This document shows positions 58,966-61,299 of a stretch of DNA of 64,000 bases, piece by piece. The notes beneath the pieces are model-generated. The model did no database searches, had not been told where the DNA came from, and worked only from the letters and a program-made list of their open reading frames with translations. Every line of letters starts with the position of its first letter. Position 1 is the stretch's first letter. Position numbers and translations under genes: made by a program. The stretch is from Arbacia lixula (lineage: Eukaryota; Echinodermata; Echinoidea; Arbacioida; Arbaciidae). The stretch covers positions 32,524,998 through 32,588,997 of the forward strand of contig OZ022576.1 of NCBI GenBank assembly GCA_963669155.1. Reading direction: 5' to 3'.

Positions 58966-61299
58966 GGGGCAGGGCGGGGGTGTGGAGGCGTGAGGCTACT
59001 AACCTTTCCGTCTTTTCCTCAGGGTAAATTATTCTCGGTAGTGGTATATGCGTTGACAACATAAATTAATGCAACGTTAATGCGTACAATGACAATGGTA
59101 ACTGAAGGCAATGAATGATAGGCTGTATTTTACCTTTGCATTCGGGAGCAGTAGTACACCCCGTTTGCGCGGTCTCATCTGGCCAACCCGAGAACTCGTA
59201 GTCCAGACCACCGCTTGTGATTGGGTTATCACCCCTGTCGATGCGCGCGCAGATGTACTTCATATCGGAGCACTCGGCCATCGGGTCATTGAAGGCAAAT
59301 GTGACGTCCGAAAACTGGAAACTCTCTTTCTTCTTGTAGTACTGTGCCATTTGCGTTTCGTCTATCACGTTTCTCTGGTAGCCAAACCTGCAAAATGTTA
59401 ATTCGATTTGAAACTAAAATGAAGAGGGAACGTTACTCTTTTTATCAGGTTGATTTGTATACAAGTAGACGATGCAATTTCATTTTATTTTTTAGGGTAA
59501 TTATACCCCTATAATAAGTTTAATTCGTTGAAAGCAAAAGAAACATATATACAGAAAGAGTTAAATAAAATAACACATGTCATAACACATTTTTATGACC
59601 TAATCTTAATCATTAGTTCCTCTCTGAATCGAAGGTACAAGTGATGCTCTTTGTACTTTCATGTGTACGTATGGTACACAAGAACAGTGGCAATTCCATA
59701 CAGTACGTCATTTCGGACTCTGAAGATTAGTTTTTATGATTTGTCTGATTTTATACAATCCAAATAATTTCAGAGTTTTGTTCTCCCTCAGTTGTATTGT
59801 TATAGTGATTTATTATTCAGTACCCATCTGTCCATCCGAATGAATACGTTGTCATTTGTATATGATGCTAATATACGTAGGAATCTCGCACAAGCCTCGC
59901 TTCACTGGCGTTCCCTTTTCCCCTACACTTAGGTATTATAATAACAATAAATAAATAATATATAATAAATGAACTATTTATGTTGTTTATTGCTTCTTCT
60001 ATATAAGACCTGAATCTCAATAGGTATACTTGATATACTTTACAATTCATTCGCATATTTGCAACTTATTATTCTATCTTTGCGTTATGTGTCTGTCAAG
60101 CGGAAATAAAACAATTAAAAACAATTCTGTTCAATTCAATCATGCATAGGTCAGTCCGTATTAGTATTACCTTGCTCCTCGCCCGTCATTGCTCGGTGAG
60201 GCCCACATACTGAGGCGCCAGAGACCCTCTCCGGACACTCCCGTAGTGTCCTGGGCCTCCTGGAACCTGATGGGCACATCCAACTGCAGCTCGTTATCCC
60301 CGCCTTCTTGGATGACGTTCCTGCTGGTGATTGTAGGGGACACTCTCTTCACCCGCACGTCTAAGTAGGGGTAAAGGAGAGAATACTGGTCAGCGGGGTG
60401 GTCAGTAAATGTAGAGTAGCCCTTTTGCAGAGCAACAAACTATGAAATTTTGTGAATACGACGGAAAGTGGAAAAAAAGATGCTGCATAAAAACTTCCCG
60501 CAGGATATTATGACTAGAAACGGGAATCAGGGTGTTAACGTAAACAAGAATATTATTTCAATGCTCCTGAAAAGGTTCGTGAAGCTATGACTGGGAGAGT
60601 ATCATTATGATACTGATGCTGATGATAATGATGACGATTTTCTGTAATTGTCTTCTTAGCAATATAGTTCTATGGTGAAGAGATAATAAGATACTATGTT
60701 ACATGTTTGTGGGTACAGTAGCATATCAGAGGCTTTACAAATAAAATAGGAATTAGAATTGTTGTCATGAATTTGTTTAAACAACCAGTTGAACAATTAT
60801 CCACTCTGTGATATAAGAACTTTCCTTGATTGATTCATCATATACCATGAAAGCGATGTCTAGTGCTTAACTAATGGCAAAATTCGGAGACACAGTTTTG
60901 CTAAAGGTAGTGGAAAAGGCGTGTTCGACCCTGGGAACCAAGGAGACGTTGCTACAGCGTCATGGGTCCCGTGTTTGAAAAACACAAAGTGGCAGCTTCT
61001 GGGTGCGATTTCTTACCTACCTTATCGAGAAAACATCGAAAACATTTATGTAGAGATATTGAATTAACATCGACCCTAACATAGAAGATATCGACTTACT
61101 GTATGGACACAAGAAGCAACATTCGCCTTCCGGTTTGAATGGCTCGGCGCAGAAGGCGGGCTGGCAACTCTCAATCACACAGGTGGTAGTGGCATTGTCG
61201 CAGTTACAGGTCGTACACTCGTCCACCTTCCACTGCTCGCCGTGAAGGTACGGGATGCCCCTGTATACACAGGGCAGGAGCGGCTCTCCAGAGCTAATA
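1..61299 (-). CDS. SURF-module fibrillar procollagen alpha chain (gene, both ends incomplete)
   Basis: A secreted extracellular-matrix protein that trimerises and forms fibrils. Exons on the minus strand give, in order, vWC, nine SURF modules, minor helix, N-telopeptide, a 1008-1011 residue major helix, C-telopeptide and part of the COLFI C-propeptide. I see 69 exons with compatible phases. The helix exons all start with a complete Gly codon. The vWC-SURF-helix order matches the sea urchin 2-alpha (or the related 5-alpha) collagen known from the literature; I cannot choose between them from sequence alone, although the missing C-propeptide cysteine points to a heterotrimer partner such as 2-alpha. 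Exons make up about 13% of the span. Introns not listed separately (about 0.2-1.9 kb) are AT-rich and show nothing I recognise. The signal-peptide exon was not found and the last C-propeptide exons lie beyond position 1. Confidence 0.95.
734..805 (-). CDS. C-propeptide exon, 72 bp
   Basis: Encodes [20 protein letters not shown] followed by GLEK, phase 0 to 0. It replaces the vertebrate NWYxSKNPKDKRHVWFGE stretch and is more divergent and shorter than in vertebrates. Both splice sites are canonical (acceptor CCCCAG, donor GTGAGG). This region lies beside the chain-recognition sequence, so its divergence could bear on partner choice. Confidence 0.9.
1402..1517 (-). CDS. C-propeptide exon, 116 bp
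   Basis: Encodes (G)[19 protein letters not shown], then [19 protein letters not shown]. It enters in phase 1 and leaves in phase 0. EYWID and PETC are conserved COLFI motifs (compare GEYWIDPNQG and GETC in human alpha1(I)). The cysteine normally found in N-Q-G-C is Ser here (NEGS), so one of the eight canonical propeptide cysteines is absent. Confidence 0.93.
1996..2167 (-). CDS. C-propeptide exon, 172 bp, N-terminal part
   Basis: Begins [20 protein letters not shown] and ends with [21 protein letters not shown](G). It carries the first two conserved cysteines (SCKD and KCF). The leading acidic, heptad-like stretch fits the short coiled coil that starts trimerisation in fibrillar C-propeptides. 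The RDEL start is a plausible procollagen C-proteinase (BMP1/tolloid) site, which typically cuts before Asp. Phase 0 to 1; the donor is GTTAGA. Confidence 0.93.
2538..2597 (-). CDS. C-telopeptide exon, 60 bp
   Basis: Encodes [20 protein letters not shown], phase 0 to 0, between the helix end and YRDEL. The Lys in PSKGP is the obvious candidate for the C-telopeptide lysyl-oxidase cross-link, and the Tyr residues match the Tyr-rich vertebrate telopeptides. The internal Met is not a start. Confidence 0.9.
3025..3039 (-). CDS. 15-nt microexon ending the helix (GDVSI)
   Basis: An AG acceptor, then GGT GAC GTG TCA ATC, then donor GTAAGTA, phase 0 to 0. GDV completes the last Gly-X-Y triplet, giving a 1011-residue helix, and SI starts the C-telopeptide. 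Vertebrate genes place this junction in one large exon, so this is a split form. The match to the frame and to the expected helix length supports it despite its size. Confidence 0.8.
3587..3658 (-). CDS. Helix exon 47, 72 bp
   Basis: Helix residues 985-1008: [15 protein letters not shown], then three GPP triplets. The Pro-rich end is the usual nucleation site for triple-helix folding. The size of 72 bp is not a 54/45 derivative. Contains RGD. Confidence 0.95.
4248..4319 (-). CDS. Helix exon 46, 72 bp, with Gly-to-Ala break
   Basis: Residues 961-984 begin [18 protein letters not shown] and end GIRGGH. The tenth codon (GCC, 4290-4292) puts Ala where Gly is required, the only break in the major helix. 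The acceptor lies 6 bp from a long pentanucleotide array. The vertebrate equivalent reads GKDGLNG with intact Gly. Confidence 0.95.
4326..4585. repeat. (TGATA)n pentanucleotide array
   Basis: About 260 bp of a period-5 repeat with a few interruptions (TGATG, TAATA). On the gene's strand it reads as (ATATC)n and runs almost to the acceptor AG of helix exon 46, taking the place of a normal pyrimidine tract. Confidence 0.97.
5486..5650. mobile_element. MITE with GGGCCCCGTTGCATAAAA termini, copy 1
   Basis: A short non-autonomous element of about 165 bp. The left end is CAGGGCCCCGTTGCATAAAA and the right end is TTTTATGCAACAGGGC, an inverted repeat. The interior carries repeated GGTAAC/GTTACC words. 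Related copies lie at 12199-12358 and 49738-49848. Its right end is 20 bp from the donor side of helix exon 45. Confidence 0.8.
5671..5724 (-). CDS. Helix exon 45, 54 bp
   Basis: Residues 943-960, [18 protein letters not shown]; donor GTAAGT. Contains an RGD tripeptide. Confidence 0.96.
6204..6257 (-). CDS. Helix exon 44, 54 bp (C-side cross-link Lys)
   Basis: Residues 925-942, [18 protein letters not shown]. Lys927 in GHKG sits where human fibrillar collagens have the helical cross-link Lys930 (GIKGHR), 84 residues from the helix end in both when GDV is counted. Confidence 0.96.
6696..6749 (-). CDS. Helix exon 43, 54 bp
   Basis: Residues 907-924, [18 protein letters not shown]. Canonical acceptor and donor (GTAAGA). 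Confidence 0.96.
7389..7496 (-). CDS. Helix exon 42, 108 bp
   Basis: Residues 871-906, starting [18 protein letters not shown] and ending GPVGPQ. The 108-bp size equals two fused 54-bp units. Confidence 0.96.
8517..8690 (-). mobile_element. tRNA-derived SINE, deuterostome type (fragment)
   Basis: On the minus strand an A-box-like sequence (8652-8667) is followed by a B box, GGTTCGAGCCC (8615-8625). A body then contains AGTAAATGGGTACCTGGTGG (8534-8551), which resembles the conserved body of tRNA-derived SINEs common in deuterostomes. The 3' limit is unclear; (TAA)-type tracts at 8265-8280 and 8140-8157 may be tail remnants. It lies in the 1.6-kb intron 7497-9122, which has no other recognised feature. 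Confidence 0.65.
9123..9230 (-). CDS. Helix exon 41, 108 bp
   Basis: Residues 835-870, starting [18 protein letters not shown] and ending GAMGMR. Lys- and Asp-rich, poor in proline. Confidence 0.96.
10227..10334 (-). CDS. Helix exon 40, 108 bp
   Basis: Residues 799-834, starting [18 protein letters not shown] and ending GIPGRD. Acidic in its first half. Confidence 0.96.
10716..10790 (-). repeat. tRNA-like (SINE head or tRNA pseudogene) block
   Basis: The minus strand carries an A box, TGGCTCAATTGG (10770-10781), and a perfect B box, GGTTCGATTCC (10726-10736), at tRNA spacing. The flanking acceptor-stem halves do not pair, so this is a Pol III promoter-bearing derivative and not a working tRNA gene. 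Confidence 0.6.
11555..11703. repeat. Alternating CG tracts (Z-DNA-prone)
   Basis: Two alternating purine-pyrimidine CG/TACG runs, at about 11562-11586 and 11664-11703, in otherwise AT-rich intron DNA within the putative element 10381-12035. Confidence 0.8.
12199..12358. mobile_element. MITE with GGGCCCCGTTGCATA termini, copy 2
   Basis: Second copy of the family seen at 5486-5650. The left end is AGGGCCCCGTTGCATA and the right end TTTTATGCAACAGGGCCC, with the same internal GTTACCAT words and the shared segment AACCAATCAAATTCAAG. It lies in the intron 10335-13074. Confidence 0.8.
13075..13128 (-). CDS. Helix exon 39, 54 bp
   Basis: Residues 781-798, [18 protein letters not shown]. The first triplets continue the proline-poor stretch begun in exon 38. 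Confidence 0.96.
13717..13770 (-). CDS. Helix exon 38, 54 bp
   Basis: Residues 763-780, [18 protein letters not shown]; the donor GTAAGT follows GVG. It is preceded in the gene by the longest intron of the window (13771-19473). Confidence 0.96.
15874..17133. repeat. Duplicated segments A-B-A'-spacer-B'
   Basis: Segment A (15874-16078) recurs almost exactly at 16239-16443; it includes a poly-G/poly-C block and the word TAGCATAAATGATCGAATC. Segment B (16079-16234) recurs at about 16964-17133, starting at GGCTGAAACAAATATG. The glycine/arginine-rich ORFs here are translation artefacts of the G-rich repeats. Confidence 0.85.
17520..18010. repeat. Purine tract followed by pyrimidine tract
   Basis: The + strand is strongly AG-rich at 17520-17640 and then CT-rich at 17650-18010, a sharp strand-composition switch within the 4.2-kb element. 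No gene is supported here. Confidence 0.7.
18341..18480. repeat. (CT)n and (TTTC)n microsatellites
   Basis: (CT)n at about 18341-18384, then T/C-rich sequence with (CTTT)n to 18470, inside the LINE 3' UTR. Confidence 0.95.
19474..19581 (-). CDS. Helix exon 37, 108 bp
   Basis: Residues 727-762, starting [18 protein letters not shown] and ending GRTGNV. Confidence 0.96.
20045..20098 (-). CDS. Helix exon 36, 54 bp
   Basis: Residues 709-726, [18 protein letters not shown]; donor GTGAGA. Confidence 0.96.
20850..20903 (-). CDS. Helix exon 35, 54 bp, with GC donor
   Basis: Residues 691-708, [19 protein letters not shown] 54-bp exon in frame forces the donor to be CAG|GCAAGA, a GC-AG intron. No GT donor would keep the Gly-X-Y phase. 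Confidence 0.93.
21373..21426 (-). CDS. Helix exon 34, 54 bp
   Basis: Residues 673-690, [18 protein letters not shown]. Arg-rich first half and no proline at all. Confidence 0.96.
21710..22020. repeat. (GAA)n array of about 237 bp followed by (TAA)n
   Basis: An almost pure GAA run from 21710 to 21946 (about 79 units, rare interruptions), then (TAA)n to about 22020. On the gene's strand it is (TTA)n then (TTC)n, in the intron between helix exons 33 and 34. Confidence 0.97.
22290..22352. repeat. Two tandem copies of a ~32-bp unit
   Basis: AATTGAAGCCGACGTTGATT and AATTGAGGCGGACGTTGATA begin two adjacent, similar units ending GTGGTTC. They abut the donor of helix exon 33. Confidence 0.7.
22356..22463 (-). 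CDS. Helix exon 33, 108 bp
   Basis: Residues 637-672, starting [18 protein letters not shown] and ending GRVGPQ. Contains GPPGER, formally a GxOGER-like motif. Confidence 0.96.
23160..23213 (-). CDS. Helix exon 32, 54 bp
   Basis: Residues 619-636, [18 protein letters not shown]. Confidence 0.96.
23566..23619 (-). CDS. Helix exon 31, 54 bp
   Basis: Residues 601-618, [18 protein letters not shown]; donor GTGAGT. Confidence 0.96.
24053..24106 (-). CDS. Helix exon 30, 54 bp
   Basis: Residues 583-600, [18 protein letters not shown]. Confidence 0.96.
24549..24602 (-). CDS. Helix exon 29, 54 bp
   Basis: Residues 565-582, [18 protein letters not shown]. Confidence 0.96.
25059..25112 (-). CDS. Helix exon 28, 54 bp
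   Basis: Residues 547-564, [18 protein letters not shown]. Two GGx triplets make it unusually Gly-rich and flexible. Confidence 0.96.
25140..25590. repeat. Purine-rich (GA) region, about 450 bp
   Basis: The + strand is almost entirely A/G (GAGA runs, GGGGGGGG). The long Ser/Leu-rich ORFs on the other strand are products of this composition. On the gene's strand it is a polypyrimidine region ending just upstream of the acceptor of helix exon 28. Confidence 0.85.
25999..26052 (-). CDS. Helix exon 27, 54 bp
   Basis: Residues 529-546, [18 protein letters not shown]. Confidence 0.96.
26153..26218. repeat. 66-bp near-perfect palindrome
   Basis: CCTTTTATAGTGAGTTACCC is mirrored around a GGTCCGGACC centre. 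It could fold as one long hairpin and probably is a remnant of a foldback element. Confidence 0.85.
26654..26752 (-). CDS. Helix exon 26, 99 bp
   Basis: Residues 496-528, starting [18 protein letters not shown] and ending GRIGEV. 99 bp equals 54+45, as in vertebrate fibrillar genes. Confidence 0.96.
27263..27361 (-). CDS. Helix exon 25, 99 bp
   Basis: Residues 463-495, starting [18 protein letters not shown] and ending GVVGDM. The donor is GTCAGT. Confidence 0.95.
27442..27816. mobile_element. Foldback element with ~180-bp arms
   Basis: The left arm starts TTTAAAGGACATATACTGTA and is repeated inverted from about 27632 to 27816 with few mismatches. The two arms meet at a TTCGGCCCGAA centre. 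The TTTAAA at each end contains TTAA, a possible target duplication. No coding capacity. Confidence 0.9.
28000..28190 (+). mobile_element. Possible LINE 3' UTR and tail
   Basis: T-rich sequence ends in AATTAAATAAAATGAAATGAA, resembling the tail of the LINE at 18700-18721. No ORF is left, so this rests on the tail and composition only. Confidence 0.35.
28620..28727 (-). CDS. Helix exon 24, 108 bp
   Basis: Residues 427-462, starting [18 protein letters not shown] and ending GLPGNQ. Contains RRGDD. Confidence 0.96.
29709..29762 (-). CDS. Helix exon 23, 54 bp
   Basis: Residues 409-426, [18 protein letters not shown]. Contains RGD. Confidence 0.96.
30270..30559. mobile_element. 290-bp MITE, TAA flanks
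   Basis: The termini GGCTGCATTCATGCGAC and GTCGCATGAACACAACC are inverted repeats flanked by TAA on both sides (30267-30269 and 30560-30562). The interior is built of repeated AATCATGATTCAAAACGCG words on both strands. PIF/Harbinger-like by its flank. Confidence 0.75.
30646..30790. mobile_element. Small inverted-repeat element (145 bp)
   Basis: CGAAGGTTCGTAATTCCGAA on the left matches the inverse of TTCGGAATAACGAACCTTCG on the right with few mismatches. It ends about 17 bp from helix exon 22 on its donor side. Confidence 0.7.
30808..30861 (-). CDS. Helix exon 22, 54 bp
   Basis: Residues 391-408, [18 protein letters not shown]. Confidence 0.96.
31270..31853. mobile_element. MITE with CCCGTATCACAAAGAATG termini
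   Basis: The left end CCGTATCACAAAGAATGGGT is mirrored near 31820-31853 (CATTCTTTGTGATACAGGGT on +). A related internal end (CCCGTATAACAAAGAAC) at 31525 suggests a nested or tandem second copy. The right end is 37 bp from the donor side of helix exon 21. Confidence 0.75.
31890..31934 (-). CDS. Helix exon 21, 45 bp
   Basis: Residues 376-390, [15 protein letters not shown]; donor GTGAGT. Confidence 0.96.
32510..32918 (+). other. CpG-rich island of unknown origin ending in a donor-like site
   Basis: About 400 bp far richer in C, G and CpG than the surrounding intron. On the + strand it ends CTCG|GTGAGTAGG, a strong 5' splice-site match. It may be the 5' part of a repeat element or a first exon of an antisense or nested transcript. 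No protein similarity is recognised in its short ORFs. Confidence 0.45.
32947..33129. mobile_element. ~183-bp MITE, GAGCCATTCTCATTG termini
   Basis: GAGCCATTCTCATTGGAC on the left is the inverse of TGCAATGAGAATGGCCC on the right, with further inverted similarity (AAAAAATCGAG, AAATCGCG). It directly follows the CpG-rich island. Confidence 0.75.
33485..33538 (-). CDS. Helix exon 20, 54 bp
   Basis: Residues 358-375, [18 protein letters not shown]. Confidence 0.96.
34805..34849 (-). CDS. Helix exon 19, 45 bp
   Basis: Residues 343-357, [15 protein letters not shown]; contains a GxPGEN motif. Confidence 0.96.
35305..35358 (-). CDS. Helix exon 18, 54 bp
   Basis: Residues 325-342, [18 protein letters not shown]. 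The most acidic helix exon; contains RGD and no proline. Confidence 0.96.
36252..36305 (-). CDS. Helix exon 17, 54 bp
   Basis: Residues 307-324, [18 protein letters not shown]. Confidence 0.96.
36916..36969 (-). CDS. Helix exon 16, 54 bp
   Basis: Residues 289-306, [18 protein letters not shown]. The donor is the weaker GTAATT. Confidence 0.95.
37765..37818 (-). CDS. Helix exon 15, 54 bp
   Basis: Residues 271-288, [18 protein letters not shown]. Confidence 0.96.
38206..38259 (-). CDS. Helix exon 14, 54 bp
   Basis: Residues 253-270, [18 protein letters not shown]. Confidence 0.96.
38440..38645. repeat. (CTT)n / T-C-rich tract
   Basis: A near-pure CTT run at about 38563-38617 within a longer T/C-rich region. 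ORFs here are composition artefacts. Confidence 0.9.
38850..38894 (-). CDS. Helix exon 13, 45 bp
   Basis: Residues 238-252, [15 protein letters not shown]. Contains RGD and no proline. Confidence 0.96.
39740..39793 (-). CDS. Helix exon 12, 54 bp
   Basis: Residues 220-237, [18 protein letters not shown]; donor GTATGT. With exon 13 it makes 99 bp (54+45), the size of one vertebrate exon at this place. Confidence 0.96.
40018..40061. repeat. (TA)n microsatellite
   Basis: About 40 bp of alternating TA in the intron between helix exons 11 and 12. Confidence 0.95.
40220..40264 (-). CDS. Helix exon 11, 45 bp
   Basis: Residues 205-219, [15 protein letters not shown]. Confidence 0.96.
40854..40952 (-). 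CDS. Helix exon 10, 99 bp
   Basis: Residues 172-204, starting [18 protein letters not shown] and ending GSAGLP. Confidence 0.96.
41700..41753 (-). CDS. Helix exon 9, 54 bp
   Basis: Residues 154-171, [18 protein letters not shown]; donor GTAAAA. Confidence 0.96.
42479..42523 (-). CDS. Helix exon 8, 45 bp
   Basis: Residues 139-153, [15 protein letters not shown]. Confidence 0.96.
43010..43063 (-). CDS. Helix exon 7, 54 bp
   Basis: Residues 121-138, [18 protein letters not shown]. Confidence 0.96.
43409..43625. repeat. (TTC)n tract followed by (ATT/ATC)n
   Basis: T/C-rich triplet repeats at 43409-43515 pass into AT-rich triplets to 43625. On the gene's strand this is a GAA-type run upstream of neither splice site. 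Confidence 0.9.
43675..43773 (-). CDS. Helix exon 6, 99 bp
   Basis: Residues 88-120, starting [18 protein letters not shown] and ending GTPGMI. Basic, with RGD. Confidence 0.96.
44754..44806. repeat. (TA)n microsatellite
   Basis: Two TA runs separated by TCTG in the intron between helix exons 4/5 flanks, close to the donor side of exon 5. Confidence 0.95.
44863..44916 (-). CDS. Helix exon 5, 54 bp (N-side cross-link Lys)
   Basis: Residues 70-87, [18 protein letters not shown]; donor GTTAGT. Lys84 in GHKG corresponds to human helical cross-link Lys87 (GMKGHR). It is 843 residues from Lys927, the same spacing as human 87 to 930. Confidence 0.95.
45502..45555 (-). CDS. Helix exon 4, 54 bp
   Basis: Residues 52-69, [18 protein letters not shown]. 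Confidence 0.96.
45824..45877 (-). CDS. Helix exon 3, 54 bp
   Basis: Residues 34-51, [18 protein letters not shown]. Confidence 0.96.
46415..46805. mobile_element. 391-bp MITE with ACAGGGTGTCCC termini
   Basis: ACAGGGTGTCCCATTTGCAA at the left is mirrored by TGCAAAAGGGACACCCTGT at the right. No ORF. It ends 23 bp from helix exon 2 on the donor side. Confidence 0.8.
46829..46882 (-). CDS. Helix exon 2, 54 bp
   Basis: Residues 16-33, [18 protein letters not shown]; the donor is GTAATT, and the MITE follows closely in the intron. Confidence 0.95.
47534..47578 (-). CDS. Helix exon 1, 45 bp
   Basis: Residues 1-15, [15 protein letters not shown]. The helix starts exactly at this exon. In vertebrates the preceding junction exon also holds helix sequence, which accounts for the urchin chain having one triplet fewer before the first cross-link Lys. 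Confidence 0.95.
47956..48114 (-). CDS. Minor-helix end plus N-telopeptide exon, 159 bp
   Basis: Nine Gly-X-Y triplets ([12 protein letters not shown], four GPP, GDA) are followed by a 26-residue N-telopeptide, [15 protein letters not shown] then [19 protein letters not shown] resembles the vertebrate N-proteinase junction (A|Q, with Lys three residues on, as in alpha2(I)). The Lys is the likely N-telopeptide cross-link residue. Confidence 0.94.
48501..48554 (-). CDS. Minor-helix exon, 54 bp
   Basis: Six triplets, [18 protein letters not shown], continuous with the triplets on both sides. Confidence 0.95.
49015..49062 (-). CDS. Minor-helix exon, 48 bp
   Basis: [16 protein letters not shown], phase 0 to 0. 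The leading Pro belongs to the non-collagenous interruption, so this exon does not begin with Gly. Confidence 0.92.
49738..49848. mobile_element. MITE copy 3 (diverged)
   Basis: The right end GTTTATGCAACGGGGCCC matches the family at 5486 and 12199. The left end is degenerate. The interior keeps GTTACCATCAATAGTAAG. Confidence 0.65.
49958..50011 (-). CDS. First minor-helix exon, 54 bp
   Basis: [18 protein letters not shown], phase 0 to 0. Four basic triplets are followed by FEIP, which interrupts the minor helix before the next exon. Confidence 0.92.
50507..50517 (-). CDS. 11-nt microexon (xPPP)
   Basis: TATAG|ACCCCCCACCT|GTGAGTA. It is entered in phase 1 from SURF9 (…GCT G) and left in phase 0, reading (G)AC CCC CCA CCT = DPPP, then VEGRKG. 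Without an exon of this phase the SURF array (phase 1) cannot join the helix (phase 0). The strong donor and exact phase fit support it. Confidence 0.75.
50642..50666 (-). other. Possible 25-nt cassette exon, phase not compatible alone
   Basis: CTAG|CCTGAAACATCAAAGTATGC…|GTAAGA has good splice sites. Read from phase 0 it gives PETSKYAA and leads in frame into the 11-nt exon. SURF9 ends in phase 1, however, which would place a TGA in the second codon. It needs another unseen exon, or it is not used. Confidence 0.3.
51349..51771 (-). CDS. SURF module 9 (423 bp, phase 1-1)
   Basis: The last SURF module before the helix, 141 codons. Signature [19 protein letters not shown], then the cysteine pairs [12 protein letters not shown] and [10 protein letters not shown]. 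It lacks the CKEQxC and FDMTG marks of the two main subtypes and is the most divergent. SURF modules are known from echinoderm fibrillar collagens and fibrosurfin. The array is thought to stay on the fibril surface and contact interfibrillar proteins. Confidence 0.92.
52094..52522 (-). CDS. SURF module 8 (429 bp, type B)
   Basis: 143 codons, phase 1-1. Type B marks: [19 protein letters not shown] and [20 protein letters not shown]; the last pair is DCFELNC. It ends GAA G|GTAAGT. Confidence 0.93.
52802..53233 (-). CDS. SURF module 7 (432 bp, type A)
   Basis: 144 codons, phase 1-1. Type A marks: [43 protein letters not shown]. Starts (G)[12 protein letters not shown]. Confidence 0.94.
53472..53918 (-). 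CDS. SURF module 6 (447 bp, type B)
   Basis: 149 codons, phase 1-1. Type B marks: [48 protein letters not shown]. The second cysteine pair is wider (seven residues between) than in type A (three). Confidence 0.93.
54884..55303 (-). CDS. SURF module 5 (420 bp, type A)
   Basis: 140 codons, phase 1-1; donor GTAGTG. Type A marks: [45 protein letters not shown]. Close to module 7 around both cysteine pairs. Confidence 0.94.
55449..55874 (-). CDS. SURF module 4 (426 bp, type B)
   Basis: 142 codons, phase 1-1. Type B marks: [48 protein letters not shown]. Confidence 0.94.
56028..56474 (-). CDS. SURF module 3 (447 bp, type A)
   Basis: 149 codons, phase 1-1. Marks [48 protein letters not shown]. 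Very similar to module 2 along its whole length, which indicates a recent tandem duplication. Confidence 0.95.
57278..57721 (-). CDS. SURF module 2 (444 bp, type A)
   Basis: 148 codons, phase 1-1. Marks [48 protein letters not shown]. Module 3 is its closest relative in the window. Confidence 0.95.
58810..58962. repeat. Poly-C/poly-A and (TA)n tracts
   Basis: C8 then about 30 A, followed by two (AT)n runs separated by an AT-rich 40-bp spacer. It lies in the intron 57722-59133, which holds no recognisable extra SURF exon. Confidence 0.95.
59134..59387 (-). CDS. SURF module 1, second exon (254 bp)
   Basis: Continues from 60171-60360 in phase 2 (AG|G TTT GGC…) as [18 protein letters not shown]. 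It carries both cysteine pairs, [15 protein letters not shown] and [10 protein letters not shown], and ends in phase 1. Confidence 0.93.
60171..60360 (-). CDS. SURF module 1, first exon (190 bp)
   Basis: Starts (A)[28 protein letters not shown], with the module signature [19 protein letters not shown], ending in phase 2. Together with 59134-59387 it makes 444 bp, the normal module size. This is the only SURF module split by an intron. Confidence 0.92.
61100..61299 (-). CDS. vWC domain exon (200 bp)
   Basis: Begins [20 protein letters not shown] and continues [19 protein letters not shown], then [19 protein letters not shown] and CFLCPY. Ten cysteines, including CxxCxC and CCxxC, match the von Willebrand C / chordin-like CR fold found at the N-terminus of many fibrillar procollagens. 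It enters in phase 2 and leaves in phase 1. A second AG six bases inside gives an alternative start in the same phase. Confidence 0.95.

Noticed and set aside
57722-59133. An additional SURF module in the 1.4-kb intron between SURF 1 and 2
   Set aside because: No GxGLW, CVEF or CKEQ signature is readable on the minus strand; the interval holds simple repeats and unremarkable sequence.
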